A DNA stretch of 55,199 nucleotides, taken from the IMG/VR virus record IMGVR_UViG_3300032736_000354, positions 1 through 55,199 of that record; one strand, written 5' to 3'. This document shows, in pieces, positions 32,716 to 43,124 of this stretch. Source of the stretch: a virus. Within the stretch, counting starts at the first letter, position 1, and each line of letters begins with the position of its first letter. The translations under genes and the position numbers were made by a program. The notes under the pieces were generated by a model that was not told the origin of the DNA, did not search any database, and worked only from the letters and a program-made list of their open reading frames with translations.

Positions 32716-32758
32716 GGGGAAAAAAATCCCCGCCAAAAAATCTCTAAAAAAGTTGAGG
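32716..32758 (+). repeat. A-tract/GTTGAG repeat, copy 2
   Basis: Second copy of the pattern at 30661-30707: GGGAAAAAAATCCCCGCC, AAAAAATCTC, AAAAAAGTTGAGG. It sits between tRNA-Leu(UAG) and the small gene at 32766. An ATG at 32714 opens a 16-codon basic frame through it; I do not call this a gene. Confidence 0.45.
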
Positions 32759-32765
32759 GCATAAA

Positions 32766-32909
32766 ATGAGCTTACTTTCTAAGAAAGATCACGAAATAGT
32801 CATTGAAGCACTTCAAACCCTAATTCAAACAAAGGAGGAATCTAAAGAAAAATTTGAATATTATAATTTACTTAATTGGGTTAAATTAAAATCCAAAGAA
32901 GTATTTTAA
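32766..32909 (+). CDS. Small helical hypothetical protein, 47 aa
   Basis: ATG-started frame encoding an apparently single amphipathic helix pair (KKDHEIVIEALQTLIQTKEE, SKEKFEYYNLLNWVKLKSKE). It lies between the Leu and Asn tRNA genes, ending 4 bases before tRNA-Asn. Such short helical proteins are common between cyanophage tRNAs; function unknown. Confidence 0.55.
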   Translation: MSLLSKKDHEIVIEALQTLIQTKEESKEKFEYYNLLNWVKLKSKEVF

Positions 32910-32913
32910 TTAT

Positions 32914-32985
32914 TGGGATGTAGCACAACGGCAGTGCGAAGAGCTGTTAACTCTTAGGTTACAGGTTCGAATCCTGTCATCCCAG
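32914..32985 (+). tRNA. tRNA-Asn (GUU)
   Basis: Acceptor TGGGATG/CATCCCA with discriminator G (U1-A72 and G73 are usual for Asn), anticodon loop CTGTTAA (GUU), T-arm ACAGG-TTCGAAT-CCTGT. Length 72 nt. Confidence 0.92.
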
Positions 32986-32988
32986 TTT

Positions 32989-33071
32989 GGGTAGGTGTCC
33001 GAGTGGTTGAAGGAGGGAGACTGTAAATCTCTTGGTTCTGTCCATCGTTGGTTCGAATCCAACCCTGCCCA
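32989..33071 (+). tRNA. tRNA-Tyr (GUA), class II
   Basis: Acceptor GGGTAGG/CCTGCCC, anticodon stem GGAGA/TCTCT with loop CTGTAAA (GUA), long variable arm, T-arm GTTGG-TTCGAAT-CCAAC, discriminator A. A normal bacterial class II Tyr tRNA of 83 nt. Confidence 0.92.
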
Positions 33072-33075
33072 TTTT

Positions 33076-33148
33076 GGAAACATAGCTTAGTTGGTAAAGC
33101 ATTCGACTGATAATCGAAAGACCACTGGTTCAAGTCCAGTTGTTTCCA
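33076..33148 (+). tRNA. tRNA-Ile (GAU)
   Basis: Acceptor GGAAACA/TGTTTCC, D-stem GCTT/AAGC, anticodon stem TTCGA/TCGAA with loop CTGATAA (GAU), T-arm ACTGG-TTCAAGT-CCAGT, discriminator A. Length 73 nt. Confidence 0.93.
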
Positions 33149-33192
33149 TTGTCAATATTGCCAAAAATCAAGCCCCTTCCGTGTGACTTCAA

Positions 33193-33217
33193 AACCTCCC
33201 ATTACAGGGGGGTTTTA
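33193..33217 (+). terminator. Intrinsic terminator of the tRNA array
   Basis: Stem AACCTCCC/GGGGGGTT (one T-G pair) with loop ATTACA followed by TTTTATT. It ends tRNA transcripts before the late promoter. Confidence 0.85.
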
Positions 33218-33220
33218 TTG

Positions 33221-33228
33221 TATAAATA
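33221..33228 (+). promoter_or_regulatory. Late promoter TATAAATA (exact consensus)
   Basis: Exact T4 late consensus TATAAATA, immediately after the terminator and 36 bases before the ATG of the 3285-aa fibre gene. Confidence 0.82.
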
Positions 33229-33264
33229 CTTTCAAGAAGACAGCACACATAGGTTTGAGTAATT

Positions 33265-36200
33265 ATGGCTCTTACAAGACTTGATAATCTCTATTCAAGC
33301 AAGACTGGCAAATATCTATATGTTTCTCCAGACGACTTTAACGCTACTGACGAATTAGATAACAGAGGTAATTCTCCTCTTCGCCCATTTCTAACAATTC
33401 AAAGAGCATTTATTGAAGTAGCTCGTTATTCATACTTACCCGGTAAAAATAACGATAGATTTGATCAATTCAGCATCATGTTGATGCCTGGTAATCACTA
33501 TATTGATAATAGACCTGGAACAGTAGATGTAATTAATCCAGAAGTACGATATATTGATGGTGCTAATTTAATTCAATCAAATAGACAAGAAATTATTGAT
33601 AGAGCTTTTGCCGAAATCGCTATTCAATATGATGAAGTTACTTGGGGTACTGATTGGGTAGTACCGGGAGACCAAGTATTTGATAATGAATTAAATCGGA
33701 ATTTTGATGCATACCGTTTAATTCAACGTAATAAAGAAGAAATTGTAGAATCTGCTTATCAAGCAATGCTGGATTTAAATCCAGGATTTGTAGTACCTGG
33801 AACTGGCGGCATTGATGATAATAAGTGTAAGAGAGATATTGGTTTCTTTATTGATGCAGTTTCTTTAGATGTAGTTCTTGGTGGTGGTAATAAGTATACC
33901 AGAAAATTCATTCAAAGTTATTTTAATGCTGCTGATAATAATTGGTTAAGCAACACATTAGAAGGAGAGGAGCAACAATCAATTCAGGCATTTGTTGCGG
34001 CTAGAGATGGAATGGTTGACGCTGTTTCAAATCAATTAACGTATAAAGATTTAAGTATAACAGCAGATCCATCAACTGGTTCTAACGTAGACGAAAATTC
34101 TTGTGCAAATATTCAAAATTTAATTATTACTCTTTCTGCAATTATTACTGATAGAATTATTGCAGGAACTTTAAATGGATTGGTTGGCGAAACTTCTTCT
34201 CCCGCAAAAGGAGATGGAGAAAATAGTGCTAAAGCAGACATTGCAATTATTGTAGATGCTATTATTTCGGATTTAAAAACGGGCGGCAATAGCAATATCA
34301 TTCAAGTTGCTAGATCTTATTTTGATAGAAGTGGAGTTCCAATTAGTGATGGGTTGATAGGTCAAAAAGATCAATCAATTGTTGCTTTTACTGCTGCTGC
34401 AGATATGATGAGAAAAGCGGTTCGCAACCGTTTATACGAAAAAGATTTAACAGTATTGGCCGGACCTTCTGTTGCTGGTGGAACAGGACTTATTCAACCA
34501 GTATATCCTTCTGGAAATGATTTTGCCTGTGTTGATGTACAAGATACAATTAGTTCTCTTGTTCTAACTTTAACCAATATAATTGAAGATGAAAATCTTT
34601 CAAGTTTAAGTGATATTGAAATTACTGGTGATGTTCCGGTATTTAATTACAATCAAGCTTTGGAAGAATGGAACGACAATTCTGTTTTGGATCTTGGAAA
34701 TCCAGATAATGTTTTTTATAAATTTAATGCTTCTACTGGAGGAGCAATTGTTCCTAGAGGTTGTTCACTTATTGGTTATGATCTCCGAAGAACAGTAATA
34801 AGACCACTTTATGTTCCGGATCCTGCTGATGGTACTCAGGCAAGAACTTCTATTTTTAACTTGACTGGTGGTTGTTATCTATGGCAGTTTACTATCAAAG
34901 ATGGAGATCTTTCTTCAAATTCTCCACTATTTGATCCGGTTGCTAATGTGGGTAAAGTTTACTTTCAAAAAGGAAACACTAGTCAACTAGCTGTTCCTGA
35001 GTATTCACACCACAAAATCTGCATTATGGAATATGCAGAATCGGAAGAGCTTGATAGATATTACACTAAAGTTGCTAGATCATTTTCTAGATTTCAACCA
35101 TTAATTGACAATGGTGAATTAGAATCTCTTGTACAAGAAAACAGAATTGTTGGACCATTATCAGATACTCGTAGACTTGCAAGTATTAAAATTATTGATT
35201 CTACACCGGCAGGCATTTTAACTGTAGAAGTTGCAACAAAAATTGATCACGGTTATTTTGTTGACCAATATATCGCTATTTTAAATAATGGTTTGAGTGA
35301 TCAATTAAATGGAACATTTAAAGTAACCGCTACAAATATTGGCGACAATCCAAAAGTGTTCCGCTACCAAATTCCTACAGTTGTAGCTGCGTTAGGAAAT
35401 TCTAATTTAGAGAGTGGAGCTACTTATACATCATCAAATGGTCTTAATACTAATGCGGTAGCACAAGCAGAAATTGACTCTGTAGAATCAGCTTCTCCAT
35501 ATGTCTTTAACTGCTCAATTCGCTCTACTTGGGGTCAGTGCGGCATGTGGGCCGATGGATCTAAAGCCACTGGCTTTAAGTCAATGGTTGTCGCTCAATA
35601 TACTGGCGTATCTCTGCAAAAAGACGACAGAGCATTTATCCGTTACGATAAATTTACTAATACATGGAATCAAGCCTCACTAACTGATGCTTTTGCTACT
35701 GTTCCTTATCACACTAAAGGCGATGCGTATTGGAAGGATGACTGGAGAAACTTCCACATTCGTGCTTCCGACGATTCTTTTGTACAGTGTGTTTCTGTAT
35801 TCGCTGTAGGCTTCCATGATCACTTCTTGATGGAATCTGGTGGTGATATGTCAATCACCAACTCCAACTCAAACTTTGGTAATACTTCACTTCATGCGAT
35901 TGGTTTCAAAGGATTCTCTTTCAACCAAGATAAAGGTGGATATATTACCGACATCATTCCTCCTCAGGTTATCAATACATCAATAAGCAACGAGGAAAAA
36001 GTACAGTATTACACGTTGGATATTCAAGCATCAAATCCACAAAGTAATAATACTAAACTTTATCTTGCTGGCGATGATATTTCTGATCCAGCTAATCGTC
36101 CCGCAGCCACTATCGGTGGTTATAGAATTGGCGCAAAATCAAATGAAAAATTATATGTAAAATTAGATGATGGAGTTTACAATTCTACCATAACCCCATC

Positions 36201-39200
36201 TGGATTCTTAAACTATACTGTTAGTTTAGAAACTTTAAATCCTGGTGGTATTGGTATTAATAATAAAGCCCAAGATGCTGCTAACAGAATTGAAAGTAAT
36301 AAAACATTTATTGCTAATGAAGCATACGAATATATTCTTGACAAATATCCTAATTTATTAACAACTCCTAATATAACTATTTCTAAATGCGAGAGAGATA
36401 TTGGTTATTTTATTGATGCAACTATATCTGATTTGAGATTAGGCGGAAATATAAACACAGTTCAGGCAGCAGAAGGATATTTTGTAGGAAATAATTTAGT
36501 TTATATTCAAAATGAATTGAGCGAGACTATTGAAGCTTTAGATTATGTAAAAAATCTCAGCATTGCTGCGATGAGAAATTTTGATTACTTAATCCAAAAT
36601 TGCTCAACTTCTGCCGGATCTCCTTTGGTCAATGTCGGTGATACAACTGGTCTTGTTGTAGGAATGAGTGTATCTCAGTATTCTCCACAAAGCTTTACTA
36701 ATGGAAGATTGAATACGGGAGCCACATCACTCACATCAAACATTACATCAGGAACTTATATTAAAAAAATTGTAAATAATACTACAATTGAACTTGGTGT
36801 CTTTGGTAGTAAACTTGATGAAGGGACTACAAAAAATGCTTTACAAAACTCTTCGACTACGTGGCTTTACTTTACTCTGCCATTTGGTGCATGGAATAGC
36901 GATCACAATATAATTCCCAATACAGATCCTTCTCTTATACAAGATACTAGCTATCCAGAATGTTCTGATATTGCTTCTATTATCAATCAATATTTTGCTG
37001 ATATCACTTTAACTTTAAATCAAGGAATTGGTAGCGTAATAAAAATAGAACCTGTAATTGATATTGTAAGTCTTGGTCAAAGAGCCACTATATTTACTGT
37101 CAATACAGGCGAATCTACTTCAAATCCTCATCAATTTGAAACAGGAACTCCAATAAGACTTGTTCCTAAAGCAAAAGAAGGATCAACTGTAGACAAAAAA
37201 TTTATTCGTCTTCCTAGAGGATTTGAATCAAATCAAAAATATTATGTAATTTCTCCGGGTAGATTAACACAGCCATTTGATTATTCTGGAACCACTTATT
37301 TTGATGGATCTGATCAAACTAAGTTAATGCTTGCTTCTACCAAAGAAAATGCTGGAGCTGGTATTTACATCTATTCCCCCGAAACTGAATCTGTTCATCC
37401 TGATGTTGAAATTGAAATTCAGCAATTTGTACTGGATGAATCTTATGATCTTCATAAATTTAAGTGTAATTTTGCTGTGGGGGATACTAGAAATGTTGAA
37501 ACTGACGTAGTACATATTTTTGATTTGCCGAGTGCTTCAGTAATACCACAAAAAATATTTTTTAGACAAGCTGATGATATAATTGATTCTACGTTGCCAC
37601 AAATTGTAGGACAAGGAACAATTAATACTCAGACATATTATTACGCAAGATATGGTGCAACTAAAAAATTCACTGTACATACATCACATTCTGATGCTAT
37701 TGCTGGAATTAATGAAATAACTTTTGTCGAAAATACAGGTAAAAATTTCTATGTTTTTGCTGATAAGAGAGTCAGTCCTTTGAGATTTGATGCTACTTTT
37801 TCTTCTGTAGAAAATGCAACTGGATTGTGGTATTTGGAAGTTCTTGATGAATCTTCTGGAGCAAATATTAGATCTGATAGTATTTTAACTAGATTCCATA
37901 ATGTAAATGCGTATGGTCCTAATTCAGGTAAAATTAGAACACTTGATACTTGGTTTACCAGAGTTAATGATACTAGACAAAAAGAGGATAGAGTTTATAG
38001 ATTGCGTTATGTAATTCCTAAGTATCTTGAGACAGTTAGAGATCCTTTAAATGGATTTGTTTTAAAAATTAGAACAGATGAAAAGAGAAGATTAGTACCC
38101 CAAAAAATTGTATTAGTTCCGGTTTCGGGAAACACTCAGAATACTGCCGTATTCCAAAATCCTGGTGGGTTTCAAGAAACGCTTGGTTTAACCAAACAAC
38201 AATATATTACTGATATTGTTAATCCAATTGATCCGGGAATTTTTAATCTAAGCCCAGAAAAACGACTTGGTTTGTATGATCCATATTTTAATCCAAAAAT
38301 TGTAGAAACAGAATCTAACATAGCATTTACTGTACAATCTGCAAGAAAGACTCAAAATAATTACTTAGAAATTATTGCATTTGATCACACTATTGTGAAT
38401 GAAGCATTAAAAAATGAAATTTTTACGGTCGTAGAAATTTCTGCTCCTCAAGGAGGATCTGGTCAGTTTACATCTGGATCCACTGCACCATTAATTACTT
38501 GGTCGGGAAATTCTACTGGTTTTGCTATCATACAAAAATATCTTTTTGTCAATAACAAACATTATTTGATTTTAATAATTACTGCGGGAAAAATTGAGTA
38601 TTCTTCTTTCATACCAACCACATTTAATCAAGTAGTAGCACCATTTCAGATTACTGCAAATCTTGTAGCAAAACCAAACAGTGTTGGAGACCCCGAAGGT
38701 AAAGACAAATCTAATAAAAAAGATTTCTTGTACACTATAGAAGGTTCTAATGTATATACTTTAGCTCCCGGTGATTTTATTAACGATGATACCGGCAAAA
38801 GATATCAAATTCAAAGTGTTCAGGACGTTGGAAATATTGATGACACGTTTTATATTTTTGATATTGATGAAATCCGAGAAAGAATTGCTGGACAGCAAGA
38901 CGGAGTGTATTATTTAACAGCAGTTAGAGGCAACATTTCACCATTCCCTACGGGTGCTGGTGTTGGAGAAAACTTTAAAAATTATAAGTTTTCGCAGCCA
39001 ATTTCTCAACTGTATCCACAAAATTACAAGAATGATCCTGTATGGTTTAAACAATTAAATCCAGTATTTAATGACGTACCTCCTTCCGTTGCTGCTGCTG
39101 ATAATTACATTCATGGTTACGTAACAATCAATGATTCTAAAAATAGTGAAACAAAAGAAGTTGTTTACGACATAATTCAGCAACCAGCCTTTGAAAATTA

Positions 39201-42200
39201 TAGTTTTGTTAAGTCTGAAGATTTAACATCTCCTACTTTAACTCCAGTTGGAGGTTCGGATGTTATTGAAGCTCAGGAAGGAAATGCTAGATCTGGATCA
39301 GAAGATAGATATATTCCTATTTCTGGTGATTCTGAATATCCCTCAGAACAAAAATTATATGTAGAACTTCGTAGACCTTCTATTGCACGTTCAGGAAATC
39401 ACACATTTGAATATCTTGGATATGGTCCTGGTAACTACTCAACTGGTTTTCCGTTAAGACAAGAAGTAGTATTATCAGATCTTCAAGATTTTTATGCTCA
39501 ATCTAAAAAAGAAAATGGTGGTATTGTATTTTATACTGGTTTAAACTCTAATGGCGACCTTTATATTGGTAATAAAAAAGTTAATGCTATTACTGGAGAA
39601 GAAACATTCCTTGAAAGAGCTGATTTATTAGATTCTGAAGATGATTCAGATGATGCCGGAGGAACTCTTGTTACAACGTTTGATACTCCGGTAACGTTTA
39701 ATGATAGAATTACTGTGGAAGGTAACGCCACATTTAATAATCCGGTTGAAATTAATGTTGGACCTGATGAAGGAACTGCATTACGTATTTTTAGTGTTGT
39801 TGATACAGCTCTGGGAGATGATCTTTCTGTGGACAGATCTCAGCAAACTAATAATGATAATGGTGACATTACGCTAGGTAAAAATAGAATAAACGCAGCC
39901 GTTTATGGAATTACTGCTAGACAGCAACTTGGAAAAGATGGTCAACCTTATTCTGTTAGAACTAACTTTGCGGGATCTTTGGGACCAACTAATCTAACAC
40001 CCAATCAAAATTCTCAATTTAGATTTGATAGTAGTCAGGAAATTTCTTATAGTTCATTATTGAAGCCAGTTTCTGGTGATGTATTATTAAAAGGAGCTGA
40101 AGTAGGACTTTCTGGATCTTTGGGTTGGATTTATGCAAATTACTATACGACAATAACAGATTCTAGCATTCAGAATATCACTAGTGATGGAATTTATATT
40201 ACAATTAATTGGATCAATACGGTATCTAATCAAAATTTAAACGTTACTGCCGGATCCCAATTAAGAATTAGCAACTTTAATTTAAATCCAAATCTAAACG
40301 GAACTTGGAATGTTATTTCTCAGGGATTTGTTGCTTCCTCAAATTCATGCCGAATTTTAATTTCAATACCAGTTGCTAACGGAACAGTATATACGTGGTC
40401 TAATGCCGCTGCTAATGCTGCCATAGAAGTTGCTAGGTCAAATTGGAAAGAATTTGGTGTTCTTGGTAGTGAAACTTTAAGAACAAATACAGAAATTTTT
40501 GGTAACTATAAACTTGGCATCAATACTATAGCAAGAGCTTCTGATACAGCTTATCTACGTGGATTTGTAGATTCTTCAACAGAAAATAATATTTCTCCGA
40601 GAGCTAATCTTGATCTTGTTGGTGATGCTTTTATTAGTGGTAAATCTGTTGGTATTACTATTAACAATGGTATTCAAACAAAGATAGAAACTGCATTAAA
40701 CAATGCATTTTTAATTGGAGGCAACAGCTTAACACCAGATAATGCCTCAACATTACGAGTATCTACAACTAATAGTGGAAGAGTTGGTATTAATACAACT
40801 AATGCTCAACTAAATGGTACTGCTGATAGTGGAATTTATAATGTTGCTTTTGCTGTAATTGGAAGTTCGGCAATTAGTAATGCTCTTAGAGTTGGTGGAA
40901 CTTCATCTCTAATTGGAAATACCACAATTACTGGGGATTTGGCAGTTAATGGTGGTGATATTACAACAACCGTTACCACTAATTCGTTTAATTTATTAAA
41001 TGACACTACATTTATTGGAACATTAAATATTTCCAATAGTGTTGGCATCGCAAATCTAACTAGAAATGCTTCCCAAATTAATTTTGGTAATTTAGCAACG
41101 TCCCAAATTATTAATATTGGTAATCCATCATCTACATCTGCCAATAGTTCCCAAATTACCATTGGTGGTGCTTACGGTAATAACGAAACTAATAGTTTTG
41201 TAGAAATTAAAACAAAATCTATAAAACTTTGGGGTGATTTGCAAGTAGGTATTAATAAATTAGTTACTGAAGAAGTAGCAATAACAACTTCTGCTGGTTC
41301 GGTAAGTTTCTTCTCTAATTCCGGAGCAGCATCTTCTCTTAATTTTGCAGCCAATGCATCAGATGTTAGCATTGCTGGTCAAGGAGGAACCACCAGGATA
41401 AGAAATAGCCTTACTGTGGATGCTACTTTACTTGTTAAAGGAAATAGTATTCTTAATGGAGGAACGGCATCATTCAACTTTAATGGCACTAGGGCACAAT
41501 TAGGATCTACAATTTCTGCCCACACAGGAACAATTTCTGTGCCGTTAAATAAAAATATTGATTTTGCAACAATTGTACCTGGATTTAATAATCTAGTTGA
41601 TACTGCTGGTGCCGGATCATGGGGAGGAACTTTCTTCCAACAAGCAATTTCTACATATATTTCAGATTCTGATTCAGCTTTAGTAGCATTAACTGGAAAT
41701 AGGTATTATTTACCTCTAGTAAATCTACCCACATATTCTGAAAATGATGATTTATTAATTGATACAACTGTTTCTGGAACTACTCACCCAGAAATTGTAA
41801 GAATTGCTTCGGGTGGATTAGTTAGAGTACAAACTGCTCCATATTTTATCATTGTTGAGCGTCAACCATATGGATCATTCTTGCCAACTAAAACAAATCA
41901 CCCAGATAATACTGCGGTACGAAAAATAAATGTAGCTCTTGATGCTACTTGGATAACCTCTAATGTTGATGGATCCGGAACAAGTGATCAATTTAATTTA
42001 GCTGAATTTGGCGGTTCTTTAAATATAGGAGATTATATTTTTGTCAGCAGAAATTCTTCTGGAACATCAGGAGAAGCAGTTGAAATTGGCACTTCAGTTG
42101 GTCAAATTTCTAAGAAATTTATTGTAAATAATGGATCAAATGTTACTAAATTTGAAATTGATAGTGTAACTGGCGAAACAACAATTAGTGATTCTATTTC

Positions 42201-43122
42201 AAATGGTGGTTTGACAGTCTTTGGACCGACAAACCTAACTGGATCTTTGACCACTTCGGGTGGAAATGTAACATTCAATACTCCCAGTGCTTTAACACTT
42301 AATGGCGGAAACTTCATTATTAATGATTCCACCGGAACTGTCAATAAGTTAACACTCACAAACTCAACTGGAAATCTGTTTATTGCTGGTGACTTAACAG
42401 TTAGCGGTAACGATATTAGTTCTAGCACTGCTATCGCATTGACTCTCAGTGGTGCCAACGTTCAAGTAAGAGGTGACCTTACTATTACTGGTAATGATAT
42501 TAAATCAAGTACTGGTGCCACTGTAATTACTTTGAGTGTAAATGACGCAACATTTGCTGATAATGTGAATATTGGCGGAACAACTACTATTGGTGGTGAT
42601 TTAACTCTCAATGGTGGTGACTTCACAGTTAACTCGGGAGGCATTGAAAGATTTAATATTAATAGCAATGGTGCTATTGATTTGGGCGGTATTACGCAAT
42701 ACTTTACTCCTACTGGTGGCAGAAAGTGGGTATACATTACAACGCAAGCAAATACTCAAACTTCTGCAGTATCATTGGTTAGTAATACTAACTATTATGT
42801 TTCTCCTACCGGAACGGGCAGTGTGCTTGTGTTAACTTTGCCAGGAACACCGCAAAATGGTGATATGATTAGAATACTTGATTTGGGTGGGCAGATTACA
42901 TATAATACACAATTAATTATTAGAGCAACTAATGGCAAATCAATCCAGGGTGATACTACTGGATCTACTTTTGGTATGCCTACTGGATCTTATACTGGCG
43001 GTGGAGAATTGATTATTAATACTCCTAACGTTGGTCTTGGGTTAGTTTATATTGGGGATATAGATGGTATTGGCGTCGCAATTCCATCCAGTGCTCAGGG
43101 ATGGAGATTAATGGAGATCTAA
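33265..43122 (+). CDS. Giant fibre/adhesin-like virion structural protein, 3285 aa
   Basis: The longest gene in the window. Its N-terminus (MALTRLDNLYSSKTGKYLY, DDFNATDELDNRGNSPLRPF, LTIQRAFIEVARYSYLPG) is a conserved start of large cyanophage structural proteins, with a pectate-lyase-like beta-helix feel (SIMLMPGNHYIDNRPG). A module of pattern RDIGFFIDAVSLDVVLGGGN recurs near residues 187, 325 and 1043. Residues about 700-890 have denser C-ending codons than the rest. The last about 900 residues are Thr/Asn/Ser-rich beta repeats (GDLTVNGGD, IGGTTTIGGDLTLNGGDF), ending in a compact C-terminal cap. Probably a long tail fibre or baseplate-attached adhesin. Confidence 0.75.
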   Translation: MALTRLDNLYSSKTGKYLYVSPDDFNATDELDNRGNSPLRPFLTIQRAFIEVARYSYLPGKNNDRFDQFSIMLMPGNHYIDNRPGTVDVINPEVRYIDGANLIQSNRQEIIDRAFAEIAIQYDEVTWGTDWVVPGDQVFDNELNRNFDAYRLIQRNKEEIVESAYQAMLDLNPGFVVPGTGGIDDNKCKRDIGFFIDAVSLDVVLGGGNKYTRKFIQSYFNAADNNWLSNTLEGEEQQSIQAFVAARDGMVDAVSNQLTYKDLSITADPSTGSNVDENSCANIQNLIITLSAIITDRIIAGTLNGLVGETSSPAKGDGENSAKADIAIIVDAIISDLKTGGNSNIIQVARSYFDRSGVPISDGLIGQKDQSIVAFTAAADMMRKAVRNRLYEKDLTVLAGPSVAGGTGLIQPVYPSGNDFACVDVQDTISSLVLTLTNIIEDENLSSLSDIEITGDVPVFNYNQALEEWNDNSVLDLGNPDNVFYKFNASTGGAIVPRGCSLIGYDLRRTVIRPLYVPDPADGTQARTSIFNLTGGCYLWQFTIKDGDLSSNSPLFDPVANVGKVYFQKGNTSQLAVPEYSHHKICIMEYAESEELDRYYTKVARSFSRFQPLIDNGELESLVQENRIVGPLSDTRRLASIKIIDSTPAGILTVEVATKIDHGYFVDQYIAILNNGLSDQLNGTFKVTATNIGDNPKVFRYQIPTVVAALGNSNLESGATYTSSNGLNTNAVAQAEIDSVESASPYVFNCSIRSTWGQCGMWADGSKATGFKSMVVAQYTGVSLQKDDRAFIRYDKFTNTWNQASLTDAFATVPYHTKGDAYWKDDWRNFHIRASDDSFVQCVSVFAVGFHDHFLMESGGDMSITNSNSNFGNTSLHAIGFKGFSFNQDKGGYITDIIPPQVINTSISNEEKVQYYTLDIQASNPQSNNTKLYLAGDDISDPANRPAATIGGYRIGAKSNEKLYVKLDDGVYNSTITPSGFLNYTVSLETLNPGGIGINNKAQDAANRIESNKTFIANEAYEYILDKYPNLLTTPNITISKCERDIGYFIDATISDLRLGGNINTVQAAEGYFVGNNLVYIQNELSETIEALDYVKNLSIAAMRNFDYLIQNCSTSAGSPLVNVGDTTGLVVGMSVSQYSPQSFTNGRLNTGATSLTSNITSGTYIKKIVNNTTIELGVFGSKLDEGTTKNALQNSSTTWLYFTLPFGAWNSDHNIIPNTDPSLIQDTSYPECSDIASIINQYFADITLTLNQGIGSVIKIEPVIDIVSLGQRATIFTVNTGESTSNPHQFETGTPIRLVPKAKEGSTVDKKFIRLPRGFESNQKYYVISPGRLTQPFDYSGTTYFDGSDQTKLMLASTKENAGAGIYIYSPETESVHPDVEIEIQQFVLDESYDLHKFKCNFAVGDTRNVETDVVHIFDLPSASVIPQKIFFRQADDIIDSTLPQIVGQGTINTQTYYYARYGATKKFTVHTSHSDAIAGINEITFVENTGKNFYVFADKRVSPLRFDATFSSVENATGLWYLEVLDESSGANIRSDSILTRFHNVNAYGPNSGKIRTLDTWFTRVNDTRQKEDRVYRLRYVIPKYLETVRDPLNGFVLKIRTDEKRRLVPQKIVLVPVSGNTQNTAVFQNPGGFQETLGLTKQQYITDIVNPIDPGIFNLSPEKRLGLYDPYFNPKIVETESNIAFTVQSARKTQNNYLEIIAFDHTIVNEALKNEIFTVVEISAPQGGSGQFTSGSTAPLITWSGNSTGFAIIQKYLFVNNKHYLILIITAGKIEYSSFIPTTFNQVVAPFQITANLVAKPNSVGDPEGKDKSNKKDFLYTIEGSNVYTLAPGDFINDDTGKRYQIQSVQDVGNIDDTFYIFDIDEIRERIAGQQDGVYYLTAVRGNISPFPTGAGVGENFKNYKFSQPISQLYPQNYKNDPVWFKQLNPVFNDVPPSVAAADNYIHGYVTINDSKNSETKEVVYDIIQQPAFENYSFVKSEDLTSPTLTPVGGSDVIEAQEGNARSGSEDRYIPISGDSEYPSEQKLYVELRRPSIARSGNHTFEYLGYGPGNYSTGFPLRQEVVLSDLQDFYAQSKKENGGIVFYTGLNSNGDLYIGNKKVNAITGEETFLERADLLDSEDDSDDAGGTLVTTFDTPVTFNDRITVEGNATFNNPVEINVGPDEGTALRIFSVVDTALGDDLSVDRSQQTNNDNGDITLGKNRINAAVYGITARQQLGKDGQPYSVRTNFAGSLGPTNLTPNQNSQFRFDSSQEISYSSLLKPVSGDVLLKGAEVGLSGSLGWIYANYYTTITDSSIQNITSDGIYITINWINTVSNQNLNVTAGSQLRISNFNLNPNLNGTWNVISQGFVASSNSCRILISIPVANGTVYTWSNAAANAAIEVARSNWKEFGVLGSETLRTNTEIFGNYKLGINTIARASDTAYLRGFVDSSTENNISPRANLDLVGDAFISGKSVGITINNGIQTKIETALNNAFLIGGNSLTPDNASTLRVSTTNSGRVGINTTNAQLNGTADSGIYNVAFAVIGSSAISNALRVGGTSSLIGNTTITGDLAVNGGDITTTVTTNSFNLLNDTTFIGTLNISNSVGIANLTRNASQINFGNLATSQIINIGNPSSTSANSSQITIGGAYGNNETNSFVEIKTKSIKLWGDLQVGINKLVTEEVAITTSAGSVSFFSNSGAASSLNFAANASDVSIAGQGGTTRIRNSLTVDATLLVKGNSILNGGTASFNFNGTRAQLGSTISAHTGTISVPLNKNIDFATIVPGFNNLVDTAGAGSWGGTFFQQAISTYISDSDSALVALTGNRYYLPLVNLPTYSENDDLLIDTTVSGTTHPEIVRIASGGLVRVQTAPYFIIVERQPYGSFLPTKTNHPDNTAVRKINVALDATWITSNVDGSGTSDQFNLAEFGGSLNIGDYIFVSRNSSGTSGEAVEIGTSVGQISKKFIVNNGSNVTKFEIDSVTGETTISDSISNGGLTVFGPTNLTGSLTTSGGNVTFNTPSALTLNGGNFIINDSTGTVNKLTLTNSTGNLFIAGDLTVSGNDISSSTAIALTLSGANVQVRGDLTITGNDIKSSTGATVITLSVNDATFADNVNIGGTTTIGGDLTLNGGDFTVNSGGIERFNINSNGAIDLGGITQYFTPTGGRKWVYITTQANTQTSAVSLVSNTNYYVSPTGTGSVLVLTLPGTPQNGDMIRILDLGGQITYNTQLIIRATNGKSIQGDTTGSTFGMPTGSYTGGGELIINTPNVGLGLVYIGDIDGIGVAIPSSAQGWRLMEI

Positions 43123-43124
43123 AA

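Noticed and set aside
32458-32764. Two overlapping plus-strand ORFs (84 and 63 codons)
   Set aside because: Both read straight through the tRNA-Leu(UAG) gene and have no convincing ribosome site or family pattern.
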